64,000 nt of DNA from Achromobacter marplatensis (GTDB taxonomy: Bacteria > Pseudomonadota > Gammaproteobacteria > Burkholderiales > Burkholderiaceae_B): positions 372,001 through 436,000 of the forward strand of contig NZ_NJIG01000004.1 of assembly GCF_002209535.1 (NCBI RefSeq), read 5' to 3'. Shown piece by piece: positions 16,689-25,642 of the stretch. Below the pieces are notes generated by a model. That model saw nothing but the letters and a program-made list of their open reading frames with translations, did not search any database and was not told the origin of the DNA. How positions within the stretch are numbered: the stretch's first letter is position 1; every line of letters begins with the position of its first letter. A program made the position numbers and the translations under genes.

Positions 16689-17680
16689 GTTCGATTCCCA
16701 AATATCGCTGCCGCCTTCTGGGCCGCAATTTCCGTGTTCAGTCCGGCGAAATCGCCTTTCCGGATCTTCGCGCGTATTGCGGTGTCTTCTTTGCCATCCA
16801 ACACCAGCCAGTTGATCTGTAGGCGCTTCGCAATACCCGTAGCTGTCTTTACGGTTTCAAGTTGTTGATGGATCACTGCAGCGATGTTGTCGGCCAGCAT
16901 TGCATTGAAGGATTCGACAGAAGCGCCGGATCCGGCGCATAGCGACTGCAGCTTGGTGAACGTTAGCTCGGGGCTGTCGGCGTGGAGCGTTGTCAGAACA
17001 GGCCATCCATTGCCGCTCACGCGGACGACCTCAATGGCTGATGGCGGGTCACGTGTCTCGCCCAAGTAGAAGATGTTGGCGCGAGATCGAAGCCCCCGCA
17101 TTAACTGTTCCTGATAGCCACCGTGCTCGCGCGCCACCTCGATTTGGATGGCACGTCCCTTTCCGTGAATTCCGTTCAGCGCCGTCTCTGGCGGGTCGGC
17201 TAGAGCAATGCCAAGGCCACCGTGCCGTTCAAGACGGTCAATAAAGATTGCGTCGGCCGTGGAAGTTTTGCCGTGCCGCATGCCCCCCGACACCACAACT
17301 AGGCCGCTCAGTTTTGGCCGAGTTAGGTGATTGAATAGCCGCTCTGCCATGCCGAGCGACTTCAATGGCCTTGTCTTTACGTCTGCCCTGGCGAGGATGA
17401 AGATGTCTTGAGAATCGACGTCAAAGAGCTGCGTCACCCGGAATTTCTCTTCACCCAAGGTGGCGGTAAATTCGGATTTTGTCAGCGTGCGAAGCGCCTG
17501 CCTGCATTGCTGTCGTAGCAAGTTGACGTCGGCCTGCAGATGGCCCGGCACCTTATCGGTGAGGGACTGGCTACCCTCCAGCTCACGAAGCTCCGCGTAA
17601 TCAGGGCCGATGATCATGTCGACGAATCGCAGGTCAAGCAGGCTTGTAGCCTGCTCCAAGGTAACGGGCATCGTCTCCAT
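16685..17680 (-). CDS. pilT: PilT-like pilus ATPase
   Basis: 331 residues from ATG 17680, which overlaps the pilS stop (TGATG). Secretion ATPase of the PilT/VirB11 group with a modified Walker A GGMRHGKTSTA, an ALADPPE Walker-like acidic segment and YLGETRDPPSAIEV, TTLHADSP (Asp and His boxes). These boxes are typical of retraction-type ATPases. In R64 the gene named pilT encodes a transglycosylase-like protein, so the symbol here follows enzyme type, not R64 order. It probably powers thin-pilus dynamics or retraction (inference). Confidence 0.75.
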   Translation of the reverse strand: METMPVTLEQATSLLDLRFVDMIIGPDYAELRELEGSQSLTDKVPGHLQADVNLLRQQCRQALRTLTKSEFTATLGEEKFRVTQLFDVDSQDIFILARADVKTRPLKSLGMAERLFNHLTRPKLSGLVVVSGGMRHGKTSTADAIFIDRLERHGGLGIALADPPETALNGIHGKGRAIQIEVAREHGGYQEQLMRGLRSRANIFYLGETRDPPSAIEVVRVSGNGWPVLTTLHADSPELTFTKLQSLCAGSGASVESFNAMLADNIAAVIHQQLETVKTATGIAKRLQINWLVLDGKEDTAIRAKIRKGDFAGLNTEIAAQKAAAIFGNRT

Positions 17681-18246
17681 CAGCGCGCAGTCAGTACGAG
17701 GTCGACGTTGCCGGTGGTCGGGCAATTCGTCATGCTGACGAACTGAGCCGTACGGGACAGATTGGCACGCAGCGGAATGCAGTTGCTGCTCGGGACCGCC
17801 CGATAAGTGATGACGAATTGCGTCGCTGTGCCCACAACGGTGACTTCTCCGTTCCAGCTGTGATAGAGGGTGCCGGTGGTCGCGCCAATCATATTGCTAG
17901 GAATTGCGCCGGCGGCCTGCAATGCGGCGGTGGTCACATTTCCATAGCCGTTCATGTCCCGCAGAAGCTTGGCACCCTTTACCAGCTGCGCGATGTTCTG
18001 AGCTTCTTGGTTGTTCTCGGTATCCTTGTTGAGGACGTAGTAGGCCCCGAAGATCGCCGCAGCCACCACAACCGCCAAGAGCATCCAGGCCAAGAAATTA
18101 TCAACGGAAGCTCCTGCCTGGCGGGCGAGCGGTGTACCCGCATGAGGCAGGGCGTGTTGGTCGGTCACCGTCACTTCGCGCTCCGGCGCGGGCTCGCATT
18201 CAGCCAAGTGGTGGTTGATGGAGGAAGGGTTAACGTAGGTCGTCAT
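17680..18246 (-). CDS. pilS: PilS major pilin (type IVb)
   Basis: 188 residues; start at 18246 has GGAGC five bases upstream. Polar N-terminal stretch of about 45 residues, then RQAG|ASVDNF and a hydrophobic helix (FLAWMLLAVVVAAAIFGAYYVL), then a globular domain with two Cys pairs (CIP...NCP). This fits the PilS (TcpA-related) pilin of thin pili. The residue at mature position 5 is Asn where pilins normally have Glu, and the leader is unusually long. If that cleavage site is right, this is a notable departure. Operon position between pilR and pilT supports the call. Confidence 0.75.
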   Translation of the reverse strand: MTTYVNPSSINHHLAECEPAPEREVTVTDQHALPHAGTPLARQAGASVDNFLAWMLLAVVVAAAIFGAYYVLNKDTENNQEAQNIAQLVKGAKLLRDMNGYGNVTTAALQAAGAIPSNMIGATTGTLYHSWNGEVTVVGTATQFVITYRAVPSSNCIPLRANLSRTAQFVSMTNCPTTGNVDLVLTAR

Positions 18247-18296
18247 GTAATGCTCCAAGGATGAAACAGTTGATGCTCTGCGCTATTCGCGCGCGG

Positions 18297-19346
18297 TTAG
18301 AAAGCTCGATCGCCCATTGCGGCGGTTTGCAGTCCGAATAGGCCAAAAAAGATGAGAGCTGCAAGTGCGGTCACGCTGATCAGGCCCACGTAGAAAAAGA
18401 CCTTCCCAGAGGCTTCAAGGCGCTCTGCAGCAGTCTCAGCGGAGTTGGTCGCAAATTCAGACAGGGCAAAAGCGAAGCCCTCGCGAGACGCGATCGTGGT
18501 GATGTATGCGATGGATTCTTCGTCGGGGAACTTGTGGCCAGCAAGCTCCAAGGCGACGCCCAGGTTCTTGCCCATGCTCAGTCCATACATGGTGTCCTGC
18601 AAGCGCTGTTGCAGCCACGGGTTGGCGTGCTTGTGAATATGCACCATGGTCTGCAGGAGATCAGCGCCGGCATTGAGCAGAATTGCGAGATTGGAGAAGA
18701 AGACCGCACCCTGCATCGTCTTGTATGTCGACCACGGCGGCAGGCACTCAAACGCTGGACGTAGACGCCCCGTCCAGTTTGGCAACGACCACCGGATTGC
18801 GTAGCCCACGCTGACAAGGCCTAGCAGAATGAAGATGCCGTAATGCCGGACAATCTCGCTCATCCAATAAACGACGGCAGTCTGTCCGGTCCATGTTGCT
18901 GGATCGGAGCCTCTGGCGTATATCGGAACAACCTTAAAGGACACAAATGTGAGTAGGACTATCGCCATCACGACGATCACAGACGGATAGGAAACAGCGC
19001 TGACGATGGCTGATCGAACTCGCGCTTGACGCTTGATGTGCTTGATCGCGTCGTCGCATCCCGTGGCAATGTCGCCGGCCTTCTGGGCAGAAGCCAGCAT
19101 AGAGATCTCGGTCGGCGGAAGCCATCCTTCGAACGCCTCTGCAAATCGGTCCCCGCTCATGCCGCTGGACAGTCTTACCAGAACCTCGTGCGCAAAAACG
19201 GCGATTACCGCCTTGGGGCGTCGCCCGTTTCGGCTGTGCGCCTTTTGAATGTCGACCAACGCGTCGTAGACCGGCACCTTGGACCGCGCCATGGAATACA
19301 GGGTGCGGTAAATGAGCATTCGCCGGCGGGAGCTAAGCTTTGCCAT
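18297..19346 (-). CDS. pilR: PilR inner-membrane platform protein (GspF family)
   Basis: 349 residues from ATG 19346, preceded by GGAGGT. Two GspF/PilC-type domains, with membrane segments near AIVSAVSYPSVIVVMAIVLLTF, HYGIFILLGLVSVGYAI and the C-terminal FFYVGLISVTALAALIFFGLF. It anchors the pilus assembly ATPase PilQ in the inner membrane. The start overlaps the 3' end of pilQ by 14 bases. Confidence 0.85.
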   Translation of the reverse strand: MAKLSSRRRMLIYRTLYSMARSKVPVYDALVDIQKAHSRNGRRPKAVIAVFAHEVLVRLSSGMSGDRFAEAFEGWLPPTEISMLASAQKAGDIATGCDDAIKHIKRQARVRSAIVSAVSYPSVIVVMAIVLLTFVSFKVVPIYARGSDPATWTGQTAVVYWMSEIVRHYGIFILLGLVSVGYAIRWSLPNWTGRLRPAFECLPPWSTYKTMQGAVFFSNLAILLNAGADLLQTMVHIHKHANPWLQQRLQDTMYGLSMGKNLGVALELAGHKFPDEESIAYITTIASREGFAFALSEFATNSAETAAERLEASGKVFFYVGLISVTALAALIFFGLFGLQTAAMGDRAF

Positions 19347-21039
19347 GGCGAGACCTCCATTGGCTAAACAGCGATCCGCTCTTACGTCCATGCAAGCGAC
19401 CTGGTCGTTGCGGTCGCGCAGTTTCGTTGAGCCAGTCGTCACTATCCAGTGGCCGCACCATCAGCTCACCGAGGTCGGGGTCCACTCGGCCCGCCTCAAT
19501 CAGGCGAATTAAGTGGGCGCACTGGGTGATCCCGCCCATCTTTTGGACCCAGTACTTTTGGGCGGAGAAGGTTCCCTGTTTGCGATAGACCGACATCAGG
19601 GCTGGGTTAGGAGAGACGACCTCGGCGCAGACTGTGCGTCCGACTAGGCCGCGGCGGCAACTAGGGCAACCAGACCCTCGTACACGAACGCCTGAGACGT
19701 CGCAGAAGCGCCGTACACGGTCTCGGAGCCCCACCTCAAGCCGATCCTCTACGTCGCAAAATGGAGCGCTGCAGTGCTGGCACAGGATAGGCACCAGCGC
19801 TTGATTGATGATGCCGATGAACAGGGTCGGGTCGGTTAGCAGGTTTCTCGGGACGCCCGAGTCTTCCAGGCGGTCGAAAGAGCTCATTGCGTCTTTCACG
19901 TGGAGCGTGGCCAGTGTTGGGTGGCCTGTGAGCGCTGCGCGAATTGCCGAGCGTACGGACGCCTTGCCACGAATTTCACCAATCAGGATCGAGTCGGGGT
20001 CTGATCGAAGCATGTGATCGATCGCGTCGACCCAGGCGGCTTCAATCTCTTCTTCACCGGTGCTGGCCGGGATTATTGGCTCTTGGACAGCGACATAGAC
20101 GACATCGTTGCCATCGCGCTTGGTAACCACGCGAATGGGCTGTTCGACGGGATCCTCGGCCGTGGCGATGATAAGCTCGCCCTCGGCATGTAGAAGAGCC
20201 TGCTTGAGATAGTGGTTGAGTGTGGTGGATTTTCCGGAGCCAGTCGTGCCGGTCACCAGCACAATCCCGGACGTCTTGCGCGAAAACTGGCGTATTTGCG
20301 TGCATTGTTCCGGCAGATACCCAAGTTCCTCCATCGACTTCGGGGTGTCACCCGTGTCGGGATAGAGACGGATGACGAGCTTCCTCCCGCGGGCTGCAGG
20401 GCCGGTCGCGACTCGGCATACGAATAAGCCGGACTGGCGAGCGTAGCGCTCCATCAGGCGGGCATTCTGCTTTCGTGATGGCTCGTAGTTGTCGGGCTTT
20501 TCACACATCGACGTGTAGAGCGTCGATACCAGGTCTTCGGCGACGGCTCGATCGAGCGTGAACCGAGCTTCCGGAATGCCGTTGATTCGGTATTTCACAT
20601 AGGTTTTATCCACGTCCGGCAAGAAGTGGATGTCGCTTGCACCGAGGCGCGCCGCCTCGGAGATCATTCGATTTATTTGTTCTTGCTGCGCTGTCTTTGT
20701 GCTTCCGGGGCCTTCGGTGATCGATAGCGAAGCGCCATCCTTGGCGGTTTGCTGCAGTCGTTTGATTTCGGAGTGGCTAACCAGCCGCGGGGAAAACGTC
20801 ACACGGTTAAGGCGCAGGCGCGACATATAGGACATTACGCGCATGTCATCGCTGTGCTCCTCGTCGACGTAGAGCACACCGTCATCGGCCAATACGACGC
20901 GGTCGATGACGTACTCGGGAGCCTGCCACGCGCCGCCCACCGCGCTCAAGTTCTGAACGCGACGGAGCGGCTCGGCCGCTGAGGGGAGCTCCAGGTCCTC
21001 GGTGCCAGGGGCATTTGGGGCGTGGATCGTGGTGTCCAT
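19333..21039 (-). CDS. pilQ: PilQ pilus assembly ATPase (GspE family)
   Basis: 568 residues. Walker A TGTTGSGKSTT near residue 263, Asp box and Walker B region ILIGEIRG, His box TLHVKDAMSS, and a C-terminal zinc site CQHCSAPFC ... CPSC as in GspE/PilB. It is the extension ATPase of the thin pilus; the name follows R64, where PilQ is the ATPase and PilN the secretin. The N-terminal region (about 130 residues) is variable. Confidence 0.9.
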   Translation of the reverse strand: MDTTIHAPNAPGTEDLELPSAAEPLRRVQNLSAVGGAWQAPEYVIDRVVLADDGVLYVDEEHSDDMRVMSYMSRLRLNRVTFSPRLVSHSEIKRLQQTAKDGASLSITEGPGSTKTAQQEQINRMISEAARLGASDIHFLPDVDKTYVKYRINGIPEARFTLDRAVAEDLVSTLYTSMCEKPDNYEPSRKQNARLMERYARQSGLFVCRVATGPAARGRKLVIRLYPDTGDTPKSMEELGYLPEQCTQIRQFSRKTSGIVLVTGTTGSGKSTTLNHYLKQALLHAEGELIIATAEDPVEQPIRVVTKRDGNDVVYVAVQEPIIPASTGEEEIEAAWVDAIDHMLRSDPDSILIGEIRGKASVRSAIRAALTGHPTLATLHVKDAMSSFDRLEDSGVPRNLLTDPTLFIGIINQALVPILCQHCSAPFCDVEDRLEVGLRDRVRRFCDVSGVRVRGSGCPSCRRGLVGRTVCAEVVSPNPALMSVYRKQGTFSAQKYWVQKMGGITQCAHLIRLIEAGRVDPDLGELMVRPLDSDDWLNETARPQRPGRLHGRKSGSLFSQWRSRHGKA

Positions 21040-21045
21040 GGTCGC

Positions 21046-21561
21046 TTACCTTCCGGGTTGGAATGGCATGGCAGTGCCAGGGAACGGAGAGTTAAGCCGA
21101 ACCGGGCCGTCGGATACCGCTTGCGGAGCTTCTGCGGAAAAGCCCAAGCGGAGATCTTGACCGTTGCGGGTCAAAACGACGCGGTCGACAGAAACGGCCT
21201 TCACGCGGTATCCCCCGGGCACGTCTTCGCCGGGCCGCGCAGTCGCCTGGGCGCCGCCGGCATACACGAGAACGGCGTAAAGCTGGCTGCCAACGCCTTG
21301 GACAGAGCGGACAGCGGGAACACCAGTCGCGCTGCGGTCTTCGACCCGCGAGGTTTTTTCGTAGGCCAGCTTTGCTTCGTTCATGCCGGTGAGCGCTTCG
21401 TACGTAAGCCGGCGGAGTTGAATGTCGGCAAGTTCCGCAAGCGTGCTCGCTGGCGGCGGGCTGTGATCAGTTGTTCGCACGACTTGCGCGCTGGCGTGTG
21501 GGGCCGAAGCAAAAAGCAAAGTCACGGCCGCGCAAAGCGCGGCTACGGTCCTACTTTCCAT
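21046..21561 (-). CDS. pilP: PilP periplasmic pilus assembly protein
   Basis: 171 residues. Signal peptide (ESRTVAALCAAVTLLFASAPHASAQ), then LAELADIQLRRLTYEALTGMNEAKL and a C-terminal beta domain with GYRVKAVSVDRVVLTRNGQDLRLGF, the pattern of PilP of R64/TCP-like pili. It links the inner-membrane PilO to the secretin. Start chosen at 21561 because AAAGGTGAGA stands close upstream. Overlaps the pilO end. Confidence 0.8.
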   Translation of the reverse strand: MESRTVAALCAAVTLLFASAPHASAQVVRTTDHSPPPASTLAELADIQLRRLTYEALTGMNEAKLAYEKTSRVEDRSATGVPAVRSVQGVGSQLYAVLVYAGGAQATARPGEDVPGGYRVKAVSVDRVVLTRNGQDLRLGFSAEAPQAVSDGPVRLNSPFPGTAMPFQPGR

Positions 21562-22879
21562 AGATCTCACCTTTCATCGAGTAGGAGAGCTTTCTCTCCT
21601 TGATGGTCGTAGACTGTTCCAGCAGGCGCACGCCCAGTGTGTCGAACCCTTTGAAAATGGAGTCTGCGGGCCAGTCGGAAGTTATTTCGAAGGTTGCGGT
21701 CGCCCAGTCCGGTGGTTGTGTGGTCCCTTGGCTACCTAGTTCTCCCGGACTGGGCGGAGCCTTTGGCGAGACCGTGATCGGAATAATCTGCTTTTGGAGA
21801 TGCGACACCAGGCTGTCGACTCTGAAGCCGATGTCCGCCATCTCGTCGTCTCCGCCGGCCGGTGCTTTGGATATGACTCGCACGGTCGCCTGGTTGGCGT
21901 CTGCTTGGATAGAAACGGTGGCGCCTGGCGGGAAAGCGGAGGCTGCGGCCGCTCGGAAATCCAGGACAGTCGCGCGTGGTAGTCGCACGTACGCTGCCTC
22001 GAAGCCACTGGGCGTGCAGTTGAGACCTTTGAGTTCCCACGCGCTGACATAAAGTGGAGCTGATCGCGCGGCGTGCTCGCAATGTGCAATCATGGCCGGC
22101 ACGGACGGCGTGGTCGTCCATGGATGCACCAGAGCTGCCGGCAGAACATTTTGGCCGCTATCTAGTTTGACGCGCGCCAGCTCTGCCTGGCGCAGCTGTT
22201 CCAGGCGTTCTTGCCGTTCACGCTCATGCTCACTCCACACGTAAAAGGCGATGGCGGATGAAATTAGCGCCAGCACCCCAGCTGCAACAAGCACCCATTC
22301 CCGCCGGCTTAGGCCAAAGCGAAGGGGCTTCAGCTTATGTTCCCTTGCTGCAGCTTTCTCAAGAGCCGCCAATGTGACGGACGCATCCCCCCCAAATTCG
22401 AGCTCTGGGGGTGCGTAGACCGTAACTTCCTTGCCCTTGGATGAGAGAAGGGCGTAGAGGGCTCGCACCGCCTCTTGAGCTTGCTCCAGGGTTTGAAAAA
22501 CAACGTCGGAATCCGGTACTACGCCGCCGTCCTTAAACGCGACAATCGCGAACCGGCCATCTCCTACGGCGAAGGCTGCAATAAGGGGGTCCAGAGTGGA
22601 CTGCCCTTCTTTGCGTAGGAGCAGGTCGGCCACGATCGAAGCCAGGCTGAACATGCCTTTCTGAACGCCCGCTTGTTTGCGGACGAAGCCGGCCTGAATG
22701 ATCGTGGGGAGTCGCCGGATAGCGACGATGTCCATCCCGTCCCGCTTTCCGATCTCCCGAGCCTCCTTCATCACCTTTTGAGGCTGCGATAGCGTCTGCC
22801 AGTAAAGCCCGGACACGAGCGACTTCGAGCCAGCAGAGATGACCGTCACGCTGCCAGCGTGTGCTTGGGTTTGAGCCAT
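21551..22879 (-). CDS. pilO: PilO inner-membrane pilus assembly protein
   Basis: About 442 residues; the ATG at 22879 has GAGGTG upstream, and a GTG at 22888 is also possible. A cytoplasmic N-terminal domain of about 190 residues is followed by one membrane helix (WVLVAAGVLALISSAIAFYVW) and a periplasmic domain. This is the PilO layout of R64-like thin-pilus systems (also annotated pilO2). It forms the alignment complex with PilP and PilN. Confidence 0.8.
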   Translation of the reverse strand: MAQTQAHAGSVTVISAGSKSLVSGLYWQTLSQPQKVMKEAREIGKRDGMDIVAIRRLPTIIQAGFVRKQAGVQKGMFSLASIVADLLLRKEGQSTLDPLIAAFAVGDGRFAIVAFKDGGVVPDSDVVFQTLEQAQEAVRALYALLSSKGKEVTVYAPPELEFGGDASVTLAALEKAAAREHKLKPLRFGLSRREWVLVAAGVLALISSAIAFYVWSEHERERQERLEQLRQAELARVKLDSGQNVLPAALVHPWTTTPSVPAMIAHCEHAARSAPLYVSAWELKGLNCTPSGFEAAYVRLPRATVLDFRAAAASAFPPGATVSIQADANQATVRVISKAPAGGDDEMADIGFRVDSLVSHLQKQIIPITVSPKAPPSPGELGSQGTTQPPDWATATFEITSDWPADSIFKGFDTLGVRLLEQSTTIKERKLSYSMKGEIYGK

Positions 22880-22889
22880 AGTAGCCACC

Positions 22890-24647
22890 TCAGCTAGACC
22901 TCGCGCCGTACTGGCCAGAGGTATCCGTCATTTCTTGAATCTCGGAATCGTCCTCTAGCACAATCGGGGTGATCAGAATGACGACCACTTCACGCCTGTT
23001 GTTGGTGGAGCCGCCGCCACCGGTAAGCCAATTCGACGCGCTGAACATGCCGCTGCGATTGCCCCGATCGACGTTCTGCTCGAAGCCGGAGAGAATCAGC
23101 GTCTGGCCAGATCTCAGTCGCACGCGCTGCGAAAAGATCCGGCTATCAACCTCCGGAACCTCGATTGAGTTATCGCCACTGGTGACGGTTCGCAAGCGCG
23201 GGTCTGTGGAGAGGTTCATCGTGAACTGCAGGAGCATTTGATCGCTGTCGATCATGAACGGCAGCAGGTCCATCGAGAAACCCGTCGTGACGGTGCCGGG
23301 CGTCAGGGCCGAAGTTGATCCGACCTGCGCGGTTGCGGTGTTAGACACGGCGGCTAGGTAGCTCGTCTGCTTGGCAACCTGGACGGGCACGGGTTGATAG
23401 TTGAGTGTGGTGACAGAGGGCTGTGTCACGATTGACACGCGGCCTTGGCTCGACAGCGCGCGGAGAATGGCCTTTGAACCGGCGAACTGGCCAGCGGTGC
23501 CGGTTGCGGTGTCCAAGATCCCTATCGATGCAGACCCAGCACTCGATGCAGCAGTAAATGCATTCGCGACTGTGATCCCATAATTACCATTCAACGATTT
23601 ATAGACCGCTGTCAGGTCCAAGCCCTGGTCGTCGGTCTCCGTCCGCTGTACGACCGCGACGGTGATGTTGAATAGCGCCTGACGCGTGATATTGCGATTC
23701 TCCGTCTTGAGATATGCAGCGATCCGGCTGAGCACGTCAGGTGTGTCTGTGACGGCGACGGTCCCCGTGCTGACAGACAGACTGGACTGCCCTAATCCGG
23801 GCGTCAGCATGCTCTTTATCATGCGATCGACGTCTTCGGCCAAGTTCGACTCAATCGAGACCATAGTGGTCTGCGTCGAGCCCCCTGAGACCGTGCTTCC
23901 GCCCGACCCGGAGGGCGAAGTGGCGCCGGACGCGCCTTGGCCGCCAGCGCCCGATGACGAGAGCTGGGTGCCGGACTGGACGACCGACTGCATATTGGTT
24001 TTCGACTGGATCGCGTATATGCGGAAGACTTTGGTGTCTAAGTAGTGGATCTGCACGGCGCCGTCGCGAAAGCTCCAGCTCAGCCCGAGGCGCGCGGTGA
24101 CCGCGTCAAGAAGGCCAGGCAGAGGCTTGCCGTCCCAACGAATCCCTGAAATCGTCGTGTCACGAGCAGACATGGAGAGGGGCGCGGAGGCGGATCCGCC
24201 GGCGCCCAGCGCGCCTACACCCCCTGGCGGCATGGGTCCGCTTGAGCCGCTTGGTGGTGTCATATCGGGCGTCCGCGATCCCACGCGGCTCCCGCCGCTC
24301 AGCGCCGCGATAGCGTCTGCCGTGATTCGGACGGGAACGCCGCATAGAGCCGTTACCGTCTGCCCGAATTCAAAGACGCTGATCGGCGCGGCTGGAACAA
24401 AGGTGATTGGACATTGAAGCGGTGCTGGATACGCCGCGGTCGATGGCCGTAGGATCGGGGTTTTGGACACCCAAGGACGATCGATTACCTCGACAGCGCG
24501 ATCGCGAACTTTGCGCATACTGGCCGCGGAGGCGGCGTGTTCGCCATAGGAATCATCAACGCGCGCCTCTGTGTCTTTTATCCGCTGCAGGGCGCAGCCT
24601 GAGAGTGTCGTCGCTACAGCCACAGCCAGTACGATTGCCCTTTTCAT
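22890..24647 (-). CDS. pilN: PilN outer-membrane secretin lipoprotein (type IVb pilus)
   Basis: 585 residues. Lipobox at residues 15-18 (LSGC). N-domains including a secretin/TonB short N-terminal-like region, a Gly/Ser-rich loop (about 225-260) and a C-terminal secretin domain with VPEVDSRIFSQRVRLRSGQT and LILSGFE. It is the outer-membrane channel of the thin pilus. ATG overlaps the stop of the PilL/TcpQ gene (TAATG). Confidence 0.9.
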   Translation of the reverse strand: MKRAIVLAVAVATTLSGCALQRIKDTEARVDDSYGEHAASAASMRKVRDRAVEVIDRPWVSKTPILRPSTAAYPAPLQCPITFVPAAPISVFEFGQTVTALCGVPVRITADAIAALSGGSRVGSRTPDMTPPSGSSGPMPPGGVGALGAGGSASAPLSMSARDTTISGIRWDGKPLPGLLDAVTARLGLSWSFRDGAVQIHYLDTKVFRIYAIQSKTNMQSVVQSGTQLSSSGAGGQGASGATSPSGSGGSTVSGGSTQTTMVSIESNLAEDVDRMIKSMLTPGLGQSSLSVSTGTVAVTDTPDVLSRIAAYLKTENRNITRQALFNITVAVVQRTETDDQGLDLTAVYKSLNGNYGITVANAFTAASSAGSASIGILDTATGTAGQFAGSKAILRALSSQGRVSIVTQPSVTTLNYQPVPVQVAKQTSYLAAVSNTATAQVGSTSALTPGTVTTGFSMDLLPFMIDSDQMLLQFTMNLSTDPRLRTVTSGDNSIEVPEVDSRIFSQRVRLRSGQTLILSGFEQNVDRGNRSGMFSASNWLTGGGGSTNNRREVVVILITPIVLEDDSEIQEMTDTSGQYGARSS

Positions 24648-25642
24648 TACTTCTTCTCCCAGACTTCCAATACCTTGTTGTCTCGATATGCGAGACCTCG
24701 AAACTTCCTTTTCGCGACGTCGTACGCGGACAAGAGATCGTTTGCCGCATCCCAGAACTCGCCACGAAACGTGGCCGGAGCTTCAATGGCGTAGTCGAAG
24801 TCAGGTTGCCATTTCACGGACTGCCAGCCAGCCGTCTGCGCCCATTCGTCGAGCGTTTGCTGAACGGTCTTTCCGACATCGGCATGCCACTCCTGGACGG
24901 GTGCTGGCCCGACCGCATTGCCGGTGATGGGAACGTCGGTGCTGGATACGTCGACGGTAGCCACGACCGGGCCACTGCCCTTGGTGTCTACAGGCACCGT
25001 CTCGGCAGGGTGGGAACGACCGGTCGCAACGGCCGGCGCAGACCCTCCGATTGCGACTCCCATGAATGCCGCGAGACTCGCCCCGTCAGGCACAGACGGG
25101 GTCAGAGGCTGTACGGCTGCCTGGACGGGCGGGGCCGTCACGACGATCGGCTTGTAGGACGGATCCGGGCCTGCCGCTGCATCAGCGGCCGTGCGGCGAA
25201 ATGCCAACTGTTCCCTGGTGGCGGGCGTCGACGCGCTACCGGTCTGCCTAGAAGGCGTCGCCATGCCGGTATAGCTACCCTCCGGGGGTAGGCCAGCCCG
25301 CCAAGCAAGTGCCTCCCGTCGCCCCAGCCTGAAGGCGAGGCGGGCTTCCATATGAGGAATGACGATATAGGGGGACTGGGCTTCCCATGCCAGCAAGATA
25401 CGACCGCCTGGAGCATCGGCAAATATGGCGGGAATTTCGGTGCCTGGCGCGAATTGCAGATAAACCCTTTGGCCGTTGTCGAAGACCTGAACAGGAGAAA
25501 TGCCACTGTCTCCCGATTGCTTCCAGTTGAATTCATAGAATGCGGGCCTCGCAACGGCAAACTCAGGCTGCGCGGCGACGGAGATCGGCGCGAGCAGCGC
25601 GAGGCAGACGCCCGCGAATAGGGAGGAAAGGCGATGCTCCAT
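24647..25642 (-). CDS. PilL/TcpQ-type protein with an N-terminal VirB9-like module
   Basis: 331 residues. Signal peptide to about residue 24. Residues about 27-105 align by eye with the C-terminal module of VirB9 encoded two genes upstream: both have VFDnG, a short LQF/IQL strand, EIPAIF and a later YIVIP/YFVVQ strand. After a Pro/Ala/Thr linker, the last 85 residues (TVQQTLDEWAQTAGW ... FDYAIEAPATFRGEFWDA) are a TcpQ C-terminal domain, as in PilL of R64. The ATG directly follows the virB10 stop. A protein joining a T4SS-core module to a pilus-secretin pilotin-like domain sits at the exact border of the virB and pil gene sets and may couple the two machines (inference). Confidence 0.7.
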   Translation of the reverse strand: MEHRLSSLFAGVCLALLAPISVAAQPEFAVARPAFYEFNWKQSGDSGISPVQVFDNGQRVYLQFAPGTEIPAIFADAPGGRILLAWEAQSPYIVIPHMEARLAFRLGRREALAWRAGLPPEGSYTGMATPSRQTGSASTPATREQLAFRRTAADAAAGPDPSYKPIVVTAPPVQAAVQPLTPSVPDGASLAAFMGVAIGGSAPAVATGRSHPAETVPVDTKGSGPVVATVDVSSTDVPITGNAVGPAPVQEWHADVGKTVQQTLDEWAQTAGWQSVKWQPDFDYAIEAPATFRGEFWDAANDLLSAYDVAKRKFRGLAYRDNKVLEVWEKK

